The notes beneath the pieces are model-generated. The model did not search any database. It was not told where the DNA came from and saw only the letters and a list, made by a program, of their open reading frames with translations. The translations under genes were made by a program, and so were the position numbers. Shown piece after piece: positions 46,887 to 56,120 of a DNA stretch of 64,000 nucleotides. Numbering within the stretch: position 1 is the stretch's first letter; each line of letters starts with the position of its first letter. This DNA comes from Myxococcales bacterium. GTDB lineage: Bacteria; Myxococcota_A; Polyangia; Polyangiales; Polyangiaceae. The stretch lies in assembly GCA_016703425.1 (NCBI GenBank), contig JADJCA010000029.1:496001-560000 (forward strand), in the 5' to 3' direction.

Positions 46887-47785
46887 GTGTCCCGCTTTGG
46901 GCTGCTCCCGACCTTCCGTCCTGGCCCGCTCGGGCGACCGGTCTTCTGCGGCGGCCCGGAAGACGCCGGCGTGCGCGTGCGTTGGCTCGGCACGGCGTGT
47001 TTCGTTGTTTCGACCAAGAGCACGACCGTCGTCGTGGACCCGTTCGTCTCGCGGCCGGCGCTGCGCGACGTCGCCTTTCGGCGCCTCGTGCCCGACGGAG
47101 TCGAGGTCCGCAGACGATTCCCCGCGAAGGTCGACGCCGTCGTCTGCGGTCACGCGCACTACGATCACGCCATGGACGCTCCGACGCTCGCGCTCGCGAC
47201 GGGCGCCAAGTTCGTCGGCTCCGTGACGGCGGCCCACCTCGCGCGCGCATCGGGCGTCCCGGAAGAGCAGCTGTGCGTGGTGTCCCGCCTCGGCGAGACG
47301 GTGAAGGTCGGCGACATCGAGCTCTCCCTCGTGCCGAGCCTGCACGGGCGATTCGTCTTCCGTCGCTACTATCTGGCCGGTGGTGAGCTCGACGCACCGC
47401 CGAAGCTGCCGGCCCACGCCGCGACGTCCGCGCCGGCGGCGTCACGCTCTATCACAACGGCAGCGCCGATCTCATCGACGCGGAGCTCGAGGGCGTGCGC
47501 GCCGACGTCCTCCTTGTCGGCCTCGCCGGGCGCTTCGGCACGCGAAATTATCTGAAACGACTCGTCGACGCGCTCGGGCCGAGCGTGATCATGCCCACGC
47601 ATCACGACGCGTTTTTCTCGCCGCTCGACGATGGCCTCCGCCTCTTGCCGGGCATCGATCTCGATGGATTCGCGTCAGAGGTGCGGTCCCTCGCGCCGGC
47701 GGCGTCGCTGGTCCTTCCGCTCTACGACGAGGTGCTCGCGGTTCCCTCGGAAGAGCCGCGCGGCGCGGGCTTCGTCCCCTCGTGA
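46887..47785 (+). CDS. MBL-fold metallo-hydrolase (UlaG-like), one frameshift
   Basis: GTG at 46887, stop at 47785. The first 175 residues are a metallo-beta-lactamase fold: VRVRWLGTACFVVSTKSTTV, VVDPFVSRPALRDVAF, the zinc motif VVCGHAHYDHAMDAPTLALA, and FVGSVTAAHLARASGVPEEQ. The frame breaks at about 47410-47430; the other frame continues the fold (GVTLYHNGSADLIDAELEGV, RADVLLVGLAGRFGTRNYLK, MPTHHDAFFSPLDDGL). The intact product is about 299 residues, a usual length. An assembly indel is the simplest explanation. Its stop overlaps the next GTG start (GTGA). Confidence 0.75.
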
Positions 47786-48393
47786 CGGCGGGCGCTGGCG
47801 GTAGCGGTGGTGAGCGCGACCCCTCCGCGCTCCTAGAGGTCATCCACGGGTTGCTCCTGGACCATCCGGAGGGCTTGAGCGAGTTCGCGCTCTTCGCGGA
47901 GCTCGCCAAGCGCGGCTTCCGGGAGTTCGACCGCGAGGTCTTTCGTGACTCCATGCGAATGTTTCAGAGTCATTTCGTCCTATTTCACGTGCTGCACCGT
48001 ATGCGTGAGCGGCTTGCCGTCGCACAAGAGGGTCCCCTCGTCATCGAGACGCTCTCGATTCGTCTCGGGCCTTGGCAGGGTGACGTGCACGCGCTCGCGT
48101 CGCCCGACCCGGTGGCCGCGTACTACCTCGATCGAGCGAACCTCGACGAGACGACGGAGGCCGATCTCCGCGCCATGCTCGATGCCTTTTGGGAGCGCTA
48201 CGCGGCGCACGGCTCCGTGGCGGAGGCGCTCGGCGTCCTTGAGCTCGCCGAGGGGGCGGGATGGGAGGACGTCAACGCGAAGCACCGAGCGCTCGTCTTC
48301 GCGCACCACCCTGATCGGGGCGGCGACGCGTCGCGCCTCGCGGAGATCAATCGCGCGATGCGCATCCTTCGCACGGCGCGCGGCGGACGTTGA
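47782..48393 (+). CDS. DnaJ-related co-chaperone-like protein
   Basis: 203 residues from a GTG overlapping the upstream stop. The N-terminal 130 residues are helical and resemble the DnaJ-related N-domain (LEVIHGLLLDHPEGLSEFAL, FAELAKRGFREFDREVFRDS, HFVLFHVLHRMRERLAVAQE). The C-terminal 65 residues look like a J domain: EALGVLELAEGAGWEDVNAK, then the signature HPD in HHPDRGGDASRLAEINRAMR. J proteins stimulate Hsp70 ATPase. This fits the DnaJ-related family of gamma- and deltaproteobacteria; the client is unknown. Confidence 0.85.
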   Translation: MTAGAGGSGGERDPSALLEVIHGLLLDHPEGLSEFALFAELAKRGFREFDREVFRDSMRMFQSHFVLFHVLHRMRERLAVAQEGPLVIETLSIRLGPWQGDVHALASPDPVAAYYLDRANLDETTEADLRAMLDAFWERYAAHGSVAEALGVLELAEGAGWEDVNAKHRALVFAHHPDRGGDASRLAEINRAMRILRTARGGR

Positions 48394-48502
48394 CCAACGA
48401 CCGAGAGAGGACTTTCTCGGACCCGCCAAGCGCGCGCCGCGAAAAACCTCGGCGCTCCGCTGGATGAAACAAACTCCACCCATCGGCGGGTGGTTGCGGG
48501 GC

Positions 48503-49430
48503 ATGTCCTTCGTGTCAGACAAACGGATGCGCGCCGTTACCTTGGCTCTCGCGTTGGGCATTGCGGCGGTCTCCTTTGGGTGCGCCGCCAACGCCGCCGA
48601 GGCCGACGACGAGCAAGCGAGCGCCCTCGAGACCTTGCCCAACGGCCTCAGCGAACGAAGCCTCGAAGCCGAAGGCGTTCGCATCCTCGCCAACGATCGA
48701 AACGTCACCGCCGAGGTGCTCGTCACGCGGGCGGGCCTCTCGTGCCGCCGCCGCCGCCGTCATCGAAGGTCGCAAGGATCGGGACGGCTCGCCGCGCTGG
48801 TTTCGCTCCGTGTCGGACGTGCTCTCCCTGCCGGCCGTCGATATCGGCGCCATCGATCGGCTCGTGCTCGACGCCACCGCCAGCGGCTACGTCGAGAAGC
48901 CCGGCTTCGACGAGCCTCGCTCGGCGCGCCTCGCGGTAGAGCGCGAGATGGCCCACCCGAAGGAGAGCGACATCACGGTCGAGGCTGGCTTCGACGGCCT
49001 CGCGCCGGATGCCGTCGTGCCGCTCGTTCGCGGTCGCCTGACCAACCTCGTCCATGCGCAAAACGAGTCGTTCGTCGCGAAGACGATTCGCGACAACCAC
49101 AAGGCCTTCACCATCGCCGCGTGGAACCTCCTCTCGCCGGGGTCGCCGCCGGCGGAGTTCGCGCGGCGCCTCCGCGCTGACAAGCTCACGCTCCTCGGCA
49201 CGATGTCGACCGTGAAGCCCACGATCTTGATGGCCGAGCGAGGCGAGCGCACGGCGTTCTTCGCTCGCGGCGAAGACGGCGCGTATGCGCAGCTGCGCGA
49301 GGAGCCGAAATACCCTGTCATCATGAGGGCGCGCATCAGGCTCGAGCCAGTCGGTGTTCGCGTGCACTACCCCGATTGGTCGGCGCCGGTCCTCGCGGGA
49401 CCCACGTCGACGGTCACCGAAGGCCCCTGA
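48503..49430 (+). CDS. Secreted lipoprotein of unknown function, one frameshift
   Basis: The ATG at 48503 begins a signal (RAVTLALALGIAAVSFGC); an ATG at 48527 would start exactly at the signal peptide. The frame runs to AEVLVTRAGLS near 48745, then switches to the frame of AAAAAVIEGRKDRDGSPRWF. The break lies in a CGCCGCCGCC run, where a small indel is likely. The rest reads SVSDVLSLPAVDIGAIDRLV, KAFTIAAWNLLSPGSPPAEF and RLRADKLTLLGTMSTVKPTI. No family is recognised. The composition suggests a periplasmic protein of about 308 residues. Confidence 0.6.
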
Positions 49431-49448
49431 AGTTCGCCGCGCCGGCTG

Positions 49449-52400
49449 ATGATCTGGGCCCGGGCCGGGGCCCGCGTTTGCGTTAGACTCTCGGCCCCTC
49501 GCGTGGCCCGGCTTTTCCGCCTTTTCTTCCTAGTCCTCGTCGTCGTGAGCCTCGTCTTGCACGAGCGCTCGGCGCAGGCGCTCGCCGATCCGCGGGTCGT
49601 TTGGAAGGCCATCGAGACGCGCCACTTCCGCATCAGCTACGTCGACGGCGCTGGGCCCGCCGCTGCTCACGTCGCCGAGGTTGCTGAGGCGATTCACGAG
49701 CGGCTCTCGCCCTCGCTCGGGTGGGAGCCGTTCGAAAAGGTCGAGATCGCCATCACCGACGGCACCGACAGCGCCAACGGTCTCACGGGCATCGTGCCTT
49801 ACAACGAGATCCAGCTGTTCATGACGGCGCCCGACGACCTCTCGCCGCTCGGCGACGTCGATGACTGGTACCTGGCGCTCCTCACGCACGAGTACACGCA
49901 CACCCTCCACATCGACCAGATTCGCGGATTGCCTGCGCTCTACAATAAAGTCCTGGGCAAGACGGCAGCGCCAAACCAGGTGCAGCCGCGCTGGTTCATC
50001 GAAGGCCTCGCGACCTACATGGAGAGCGCGCGTACGAGCGGCGGGCGCCTCCGCTCAGCGACATGGAACATGTTCATGCGGGCCGATGTGCTCGAGAACA
50101 ACTTGGCGCCGCTCGACGTCTTCTCGTCGACGCCGCGGCGCTGGCCTCAAGGGAACATCGTCTACCTCTACGGGTCGTTCTTCCTGCAGTGGCTCGCCGA
50201 GACTTACGGTGAGAAGGCCCTTCGGGCGATCATCGATGACTACGGACGACAGGTCGTGCCCTTCGGGTTCAACCGATCGGTGCGGCGCGCCACCGGCAAG
50301 ACCTACGAGGAGCTTTACCCCGAGTGGGTCGCGAGCTTGCGGTCGCGTTTTGGAAAGCAGGTCGACGCCGTTCGCAAGAAGGGCCTCCGCGAGGGGCGTC
50401 GCATCACGTACCGCGGCGGTAACGCCGAACACCCCGTCTGGGTGCCCGCCAACGGCTTTTCCGACTACGCCGGCGAGCTCGTCTATTTTCGCGATGATCT
50501 GCACTCGACGGCGGGCCTCTACGGCGTGCACCTCGAGCGCGACGCGAGCGGCGCGGCAAAGCCGGCGGAGGGCTCGGCGGAGCTGCTCGTGCGCACGAGC
50601 GACGCCAGCACGGCGAGCTTCGCGCCCGATGGAAGCCTCGTCTTCGAGTCGGTGGCGGTCTCCAATCGGCTCTACAACTTCAGCGATCTCTTCCGTCTTC
50701 CCGCCGGCGTCACGAGCACGGGCGGCCTCGAGGACGCGCGCGAGCGCCTCACGACAGGCATGCGCGCGCGCTCGCCGGCGGTCTCTCCCGACGGGCGTCG
50801 CGTCGTGTTCTCCACGCAGACGCGCGGCACGGCGACGATGCAGCTCGGCGATCTCGGCCCCGAGGGCATCACCAACATCCGGCCGCTCGTGGCGAGCGCG
50901 CCCCAGGAGCAGGTGTTTCACGCCGAGTGGTCGCCGGACAACCGCCACGTGGCGTACAGCGTTTGGCGTCATGGAGGCTATCGCGACATTCGGTACGTCG
51001 ACGTCTTGGCGGGCACGTACGTCGACATCACGAGCGATCGCGCCATCGACAGCGGGCCGTCGTTCACCGCCGACGGCCGATGGCTGCTCTTTCATTCGGA
51101 CCGCACGAAGATCGTCAACGTGTTCGCCTGGGAAACGAAGACGGGCCGCCTCGTGCAGGTCACGAACGTCTTGGGCGGCGCCTACCAGCCGGCCGTCTCG
51201 CCCGATGGGAAGACGCTCGCGTACGTCGGCTACACCAAGGACGGCTTCGATCTCTACGCGATGCCCTTCGCCCCCGACAGCGCGCCGCTCGCCGAACCGT
51301 ACATCGACGACCGACCGCTGGCGCCGCCCCCGCCGCCGAAGCTCTCGCTCACGCCGAAACCCTACAGTCCGCTCCACACGCTCAGGCCGCGGCGCTACTC
51401 GTTGCAGACGACGCCCGGCAACTACGGCCAGCGGCTCGCCGTCGGGACCGACGGCTCCGACATCGCGGGCCACCACGCGTTCATCGCGAGCCTCGCCGTG
51501 GAGGTCGAGCGGCCGACGTTGCAGTTTGACGTTGGCTACACGTACGGGCGGCTGCCCTTCGACGTCAGCTGGCGCGGTTATCGTTCGATCACGCCGCGGG
51601 GGGGCTACGGCGTCGGACCGGAGAAGCAGGTCTGGGCGCAAGAGGCGCTCGGCATCGACACCGCGGTATCGATCCCGCTGTCTCGAGCCTTCGAGAGCCA
51701 CAGCATCGGCTTCTCGTATTCGGCCTCTCGCATCGACGGCGAGCTGCCGATCCCCGGCGGCAAGCTCGACCCCTACGAGACGCCCACGGTGCCGGTGCGC
51801 GGCCTCATCGGTGCGCTGAACGTCGGCTGGTCGTACTCGACGGCGCAACGCTTCGCGATGGCCGTAGGACCAGAGAAGGGCTTCTCCACGTCGGCGAACG
51901 TGTCCTACACGAACCCGTGGCTCGCCAGCGACTACACGGGCTTCGCCGCGTCGGCGAACCACGCGATGTATTTCCTGATGCCGTGGCTTCGTCACCACTC
52001 GGTGGCGCTCCACGGCAGCCTCGGCACGAGCGGCGGCACGTTCCCAGGCAAGGGCCCGTTTTTCGTTGGTGGCTTCGTCGACTTTCCTGTGGTCGACATG
52101 GTCCGCAACGTCCTCATACAAGGCGGCGTGCTCCTGCGCGGCTACGCGCCGGTGGCGCTCGTCGGGCGCTCGAACGCGCTCTTCAACGCGGAGTATCGCT
52201 TCCCCATCGTCGACGTCGATCGCGGCCTCTCGACGTTGCCGGTGTTCCTTCAGCGCATCAGCGGCGCCGCGTTCGTCGACTACGGAAGCGCGTTCAACGA
52301 GCTCGAGACGGCGAAATTCAAGACGGGCGTCGGCGGCGAGCTAGCGTTCGACACGACGCTCGCGCACGTCGTGGGCTTCATCTTTCGCCTCGGCTACGCG

Positions 52401-52460
52401 CGTGGCCTCGCCAGCGGTGGCCTCGACAAGCTCTACTTCGTCGCCGCCGTTCCTTACTGA
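49449..52460 (+). CDS. Peptidase-MA-like/PD40 propeller/outer-membrane barrel fusion, 1003 aa
   Basis: Signal anchor LFFLVLVVVSLVLHERSAQA. Residues about 50-300 resemble peptidase MA (gluzincin): VVWKAIETRHFRISYVDGAG, the zinc motif HEYTH at 147-151, and RWFIEGLATYMESAR with the downstream Glu. Residues about 340-610 have PD40/TolB-like blades (SPAVSPDGRRVVFSTQTRGT, HAEWSPDNRHVAYSVWRHGG, QPAVSPDGKTLAYVGYTKDG). The last 350 residues look like a surface-antigen beta-barrel (QFDVGYTYGRLPFDVSWRGY, VFLQRISGAAFVDYGSAFNE, RLGYARGLASGGLDKLYFVA). This would be a barrel-anchored surface protease with a propeller linker. Confidence 0.82.
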   Translation: MIWARAGARVCVRLSAPRVARLFRLFFLVLVVVSLVLHERSAQALADPRVVWKAIETRHFRISYVDGAGPAAAHVAEVAEAIHERLSPSLGWEPFEKVEIAITDGTDSANGLTGIVPYNEIQLFMTAPDDLSPLGDVDDWYLALLTHEYTHTLHIDQIRGLPALYNKVLGKTAAPNQVQPRWFIEGLATYMESARTSGGRLRSATWNMFMRADVLENNLAPLDVFSSTPRRWPQGNIVYLYGSFFLQWLAETYGEKALRAIIDDYGRQVVPFGFNRSVRRATGKTYEELYPEWVASLRSRFGKQVDAVRKKGLREGRRITYRGGNAEHPVWVPANGFSDYAGELVYFRDDLHSTAGLYGVHLERDASGAAKPAEGSAELLVRTSDASTASFAPDGSLVFESVAVSNRLYNFSDLFRLPAGVTSTGGLEDARERLTTGMRARSPAVSPDGRRVVFSTQTRGTATMQLGDLGPEGITNIRPLVASAPQEQVFHAEWSPDNRHVAYSVWRHGGYRDIRYVDVLAGTYVDITSDRAIDSGPSFTADGRWLLFHSDRTKIVNVFAWETKTGRLVQVTNVLGGAYQPAVSPDGKTLAYVGYTKDGFDLYAMPFAPDSAPLAEPYIDDRPLAPPPPPKLSLTPKPYSPLHTLRPRRYSLQTTPGNYGQRLAVGTDGSDIAGHHAFIASLAVEVERPTLQFDVGYTYGRLPFDVSWRGYRSITPRGGYGVGPEKQVWAQEALGIDTAVSIPLSRAFESHSIGFSYSASRIDGELPIPGGKLDPYETPTVPVRGLIGALNVGWSYSTAQRFAMAVGPEKGFSTSANVSYTNPWLASDYTGFAASANHAMYFLMPWLRHHSVALHGSLGTSGGTFPGKGPFFVGGFVDFPVVDMVRNVLIQGGVLLRGYAPVALVGRSNALFNAEYRFPIVDVDRGLSTLPVFLQRISGAAFVDYGSAFNELETAKFKTGVGGELAFDTTLAHVVGFIFRLGYARGLASGGLDKLYFVAAVPY

Positions 52461-52546
52461 GGTCGAAGCGCGTTCACGAGCGGAGCGTCGACGCGCGGAG
52501 GCATGAAACTTGGCTCTCTTTTGCCCTGGCCCGTAGCCTCCCGGCC

Positions 52547-53017
52547 ATGAGGCACGCTTTCATCGTCGCGGCGCTCGGCGCCATTCTCGCCACCGGCTGC
52601 CTGGGGCAAACGCCCGCGGCGAAGATGCAGGAGACGGCGCGCGATCTGAACATGAACGCGCGTTTCGGCCGCATGGAGCTGGTCGTCGAGCAGGTAACCA
52701 ACGGCTACAAGGACGAGTTCGTGAAACGTCACCGGAGCTGGGGCACCCGCGTGCGCGTCGCCGACGCGGAGCTCGTGGGCCTCAAGTACGCGGACACGGA
52801 AGCGGAGAGCATGGTCAGCGTGTCTTGGTACGACGTGACCGAGCAAGAACTCCGCGGCACCGTGCTGCGCCAGAAGTGGAAGGCGCGGCGAGGCGATTGG
52901 CTCCTCGACTCGGAAGAGCGCGTCGACGGTGACGTTGGCCTCTTCGGCGACGGGCCGCCCAAGGCGCCACCCAAGCCTAGAGAGACGGCGCAGTTTCCGA
53001 CGATTCGGATTCCGTAG
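52547..53017 (+). CDS. Small lipoprotein, conserved in myxobacteria (inferred)
   Basis: 156 residues. Lipoprotein signal (IVAALGAILATGCLGQTPAA). An alpha-beta chain follows: ARDLNMNARFGRMELVVEQV, YKDEFVKRHRSWGTRVRVAD, AELVGLKYADTEAESMVSVS and YDVTEQELRGTVLRQKWKAR. The end is Pro-rich (GPPKAPPKPRETAQFPTIRI). The strand pattern (VSWYDV, VLRQKW, GDWLLD) resembles NTF2/SnoaL-like small domains. Function unknown. Confidence 0.75.
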   Translation: MRHAFIVAALGAILATGCLGQTPAAKMQETARDLNMNARFGRMELVVEQVTNGYKDEFVKRHRSWGTRVRVADAELVGLKYADTEAESMVSVSWYDVTEQELRGTVLRQKWKARRGDWLLDSEERVDGDVGLFGDGPPKAPPKPRETAQFPTIRIP

Positions 53018-53059
53018 CGGGAAGTCTTTCGCGACCCGAGCCGCGCCCACGCCAAGACC

Positions 53060-53091
53060 CCGGACCAGGCTGAGACTTCAGCCCGATCCGG
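53060..53091. terminator. Hairpin between convergent genes, possible bidirectional terminator
   Basis: CCGGA-cca-GGCTGA-gact-TCAGCC-cga-TCCGG: 11 base pairs with one symmetric 3x3 internal loop and a 4-nt loop. It lies between the stop at 53017 (+) and the stop of the basic 49-aa gene at 53181 (-). There is no long T-run after it on either strand (aatgctttcctt on +), so it is weak by the intrinsic-terminator rule. Confidence 0.5.
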
Positions 53092-53180
53092 AATGCTTTC
53101 CTTGTGCGCCGGAGGTGGCCCGCGGCGGCGAATCGGCGCTGGGCTCGGCGGCGGCGATTCGTCCGCGCACGAGCCAGGCT

Positions 53181-53330
53181 TCACGCCTTCGCGGCGGCCT
53201 TCTTGGTCTTCTTCGCGGCGGTGCCGGCCTTCTTGGCGGTCTCCACGCGGCGCTTGAGCCGGGCCTTCTTCTTGGCCTGAGACTTGCGGCGCTTCATTTT
53301 CATCGAATTACGGCGGTCGTGATTCCCCAT
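53181..53330 (-). CDS. 49-aa Lys/Arg-rich small basic protein
   Basis: Too short for usual ORF cutoffs. ATG at 53330, TGA at 53181-53183. It reads MGNHDRRNSMKMKRRKSQAK, then KKARLKRRVETAKKAGTAAK and a Lys/Ala end. Nearly half the residues are Lys or Arg, with Ala/Thr spacers in the second half, as in histone-like or RNA-binding tails. The codon use (AAG, CGC, GCC) is that of the genome, and the frame is unbroken. No hydrophobic core, so probably unfolded and nucleic-acid-bound. Stands alone, convergent with the preceding lipoprotein. Confidence 0.7.
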   Translation of the reverse strand: MGNHDRRNSMKMKRRKSQAKKKARLKRRVETAKKAGTAAKKTKKAAAKA

Positions 53331-53552
53331 CGAGGCCTCTCTTTACGTCCAAAAAGCTGAGGCGGGACATTGCCTCTGAATGGGCCGCCGCGTCAACGCC
53401 CGAGCGTCGTGGTGTGAGGGCAAAGACCCCCACGCTTGCCGAATCGGGCGAGCCCAAGACCGTTCGCGGACAGGTCGTCTCTTGTCCTCCACACCTGATC
53501 GACGGAGCGCATCGCCAGTAGACGGACGGACTCAGGATGCTAGCCTCGCTGT

Positions 53553-53801
53553 GTGGACGTTGTCCTGCGCAAGTTAGGCAAGGGGTCGAGGGCGGTTGCT
53601 GGTCGACTCGTTCGAGCGCCACGCAAAGGCTCGGTTGTCGTCATCGAGTTCCCGGATGGGATGCACGAGTACGTGACGACTCCCGTCAAGCGTGTCCTTC
53701 GCCTTGCGGGCCGTGAGGTCTTCTACATCGAAACCATCAATAGCCGGTACCGGCTCGAAGTTCGCAACCGCGAAGAAGCCGTAGCCGAAAATACTGGCTG
53801 A
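53553..53801 (+). CDS. Small protein, 82 aa, unknown function
   Basis: GTG start. The sequence reads MDVVLRKLGKGSRAVAGRLV, then RAPRKGSVVVIEFPDGMHEY, TTPVKRVLRLAGREVFYIET and INSRYRLEVRNREEAVAEN. An N-terminal basic segment precedes alternating beta strands (SVVVIEFPDG, VFYIETINSRYRLEV), which suggests a small beta-barrel fold such as SH3 or OB. Possibly cytosolic. It lies between the basic 49-aa gene and tdk. Confidence 0.6.
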   Translation: MDVVLRKLGKGSRAVAGRLVRAPRKGSVVVIEFPDGMHEYVTTPVKRVLRLAGREVFYIETINSRYRLEVRNREEAVAENTG

Positions 53802-54000
53802 CCACCGAAGGCGCGGTGGCGCGCCGCTCCCTGCCGCGATGGCTGGAGGGGGTGGCGTTACGGGCGGCGGGCCGATGGCCTCGCCGCCCGCTCCGTTTTT
53901 GGCGCCGCGACTGGGCAAACAAACGCGGGGGGCAGGGAGCCACGCCCCGCGCAGCCCTGTCGCTTTTCCGCGCCGCGCGATTGGGCTAAGCCCCGCGCCG

Positions 54001-54603
54001 ATGATTCAAAGTGGCGAGCACCTTGCGTTCGGCAAGCAGCGCGTAGGCTGCATCGAGGTCGTGTGCGGCTCCATGTTCAGCGGCAAGACCGAGGAGCTGC
54101 TCCGGCGCTTGAAGCGCGCCCGGCTCGCCCGCCAGCGAGTCCAGCTCTTCAAGCCGCGTGTCGACAACCGCTACGACGCCGTGAAGGTCGTGAGCCACGA
54201 AGGGGCAAACGCCGACGCCTTGCCCGTGGGGAGCGCCGAAGAGCTCGCCAAATGCGTCGCCAGCGACGTCGCCGTCGTGGGCATTGACGAGGTGCAGTTC
54301 TTCGACGAGCAAGTCGTCGAGATTGTCGAGCGGCTCGCCAACCTCGGCATCCGCGTCATCGTGGCGGGCCTCGACCAAGACTACCGTGGCCTTCCTTTCG
54401 GCCCGATGCCGCAGCTCATGGCCATCGCCGAGTTCGTGACGAAGCTCCACGCGGTCTGCAGCACCTGCGGCGGTACGGCGAGCCGGTCACAAAGGCTCGT
54501 GGCCAGCGAAGGGCAGCTCTTCGTGGGAGGCGCCGCCGCTTACGAGGCGCGCTGCCGCCGATGTTTCGTCGCTGGCGTCATCGAGCAGGCCGACGCCGGC
54601 TAA
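54001..54603 (+). CDS. tdk: Thymidine kinase (type II)
   Basis: 200 residues, ATG at 54001. It phosphorylates thymidine with ATP in pyrimidine salvage. P-loop GSMFSGKT (23-30), DEVQFF with the Walker B Asp and catalytic Glu, GLDQDYRGLPFGPM in the lasso/substrate region, and two Cys pairs for structural zinc (CSTCGG and CRRC). Length matches bacterial TdkII (about 190-200). An open frame extends upstream to 53839 but lacks homology and coding character. Confidence 0.96.
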   Translation: MIQSGEHLAFGKQRVGCIEVVCGSMFSGKTEELLRRLKRARLARQRVQLFKPRVDNRYDAVKVVSHEGANADALPVGSAEELAKCVASDVAVVGIDEVQFFDEQVVEIVERLANLGIRVIVAGLDQDYRGLPFGPMPQLMAIAEFVTKLHAVCSTCGGTASRSQRLVASEGQLFVGGAAAYEARCRRCFVAGVIEQADAG

Positions 54604-54604
54604 G

Positions 54605-55924
54605 TCAGCGGCGCGCGACCAGCTCGATCTTCGGCTTGCTGACGCGCTCGACCTTCTGAGTCGCGAAATACGCGCGCATCATTTCACGCGCCACGACGTT
54701 GGCTTTGACCTTCCACGTGGGGTTGTTCACGACCAACACGGCGATAGCCACTTGTTTGGTCGTTCCGTGCGGCCTCGATGGAGCGAAGCCCGTGAACCAC
54801 GTGTAGAAGCGCGACGTCTGCGGATCGGTGAGCGTGCCGGTCTTGCCGGCCACGGCGATGTCCGGAAGAAAGGACGCGCCGCGCCGATCCCGGAAGGCGC
54901 GGTACGACGTGCCTTCGGACACGGTGTGTTCCATCATCGTCGTGACGGCGCGCGCCGTTTCGGGCGAGACGACGCGACGCAGCGCGGGCCCGCCCGGAGG
55001 TGCCGTCCAGACGCTCTTGCCCTCGGCGACGACCTCTCGCACGAGGCGGAGGCGTGGCGCTTCACCGCCGCGCGCGAGGATCGTGCTGATCCAAACCGAC
55101 TCGATGGGCGAGAGCGTGGTGTTCCAGAAACCGGCCGCCGTACGCGCAAAGCCCACGGGCTCGGGGGGGAACTTCAACGTGCTGGGCGCGACCGGCAGGT
55201 CGAAGGGCACCGGCTCGCCGAAGCCGAAGTTTTTCGCCATCTCTTCGAGCCCGGCGGTCTTCAGGTGCTTGAGCGCGAGCCGTGCAAAGACCGTGTTGAC
55301 GCTGCGCCCCATGGCGCCCGAGAGGGAGGTGCACCAACGATCGCGATGGGGGTTGTCTTCAAGATCGATGGGCCGAATGTCGTGTTCGCCGCCGGAGAAG
55401 CACTGGCGCGTGTCGGGCGTGAGCCCCGCCTGCTCCACGAGCGCCGCGCCGGTGATGACCTTGAAGACGCTCGCCGCCGGCGCCGATGCCTCGAGCACCA
55501 GATCGCGCGACTTTCCCTCTTCGACGTGGCTCGCGTAAACGAGCACGTCGCCGGTCTCGGGGCTCACCATCACGATGGAGGCCTCCGGCAGCTTGTACGC
55601 GCGGAGAAGGCGAATGGCGGTCTGCTGGAGTTCCGGCTCGAGCGTCAGGCGAGCGACGCGCCCGCCCGCGAGCGGAGCCATGACGCCGCTGTCGTCGACG
55701 CCGACCTTGTTCAGGTCGAGGCCCGCGAGGCTCGGCGCCGACGGCGCCGCTTCGCTGGTCGTGAGGCGGGCCGCCAGGGGGACCACGCCCTCGGTCGTGG
55801 TGGTCAAGCCAGGCATCTCACCGGCCGTTGCGCTCTGCACGGAAAGGCCCGACGACGGACGCTTGAGTGACAAGAGCGCGGCGGCGGCCGCCACGGAGAT
55901 CGCGCCCCAAACCCATCGGCGCAT
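54605..55924 (-). CDS. Stand-alone penicillin-binding transpeptidase
   Basis: 439 residues. N-terminal signal anchor (RRWVWGAISVAAAAALLSL). Active-site motifs: SxxK as S152-V-F-K155, SxN as S208-V-N210, KTG at 361-363. The region before the motif (LTLEPELQQTAIRLLRAYKL) matches the transpeptidase linker of class A PBPs, but no glycosyltransferase domain is present. It should crosslink peptidoglycan in the periplasm or be inhibited by beta-lactams. Other conserved stretches are MVSPETGDVLVYASHVEEGK and SPIESVWISTILARGGE. Convergent with tdk, only 1 bp between stops. Confidence 0.92.
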   Translation of the reverse strand: MRRWVWGAISVAAAAALLSLKRPSSGLSVQSATAGEMPGLTTTTEGVVPLAARLTTSEAAPSAPSLAGLDLNKVGVDDSGVMAPLAGGRVARLTLEPELQQTAIRLLRAYKLPEASIVMVSPETGDVLVYASHVEEGKSRDLVLEASAPAASVFKVITGAALVEQAGLTPDTRQCFSGGEHDIRPIDLEDNPHRDRWCTSLSGAMGRSVNTVFARLALKHLKTAGLEEMAKNFGFGEPVPFDLPVAPSTLKFPPEPVGFARTAAGFWNTTLSPIESVWISTILARGGEAPRLRLVREVVAEGKSVWTAPPGGPALRRVVSPETARAVTTMMEHTVSEGTSYRAFRDRRGASFLPDIAVAGKTGTLTDPQTSRFYTWFTGFAPSRPHGTTKQVAIAVLVVNNPTWKVKANVVAREMMRAYFATQKVERVSKPKIELVARR

Positions 55925-56120
55925 GAGTTAGACCGCCTCGTTGTGGAAGGTGTTGAGCATCTGCGATCTCGTGGACGTGCGGGGAACGCGACGGCGCACC
56001 CTCGCCAAGGGGAATTGCATGGTCGGCAGCGCTGGGCCAAACAAACGGCCGGGGCGAGCGCGTCATTCGAGGAAATTGGCTGCGTTGCCGCTCGGGGTGA
56101 GGGGACAATGGGGCGCGCCC

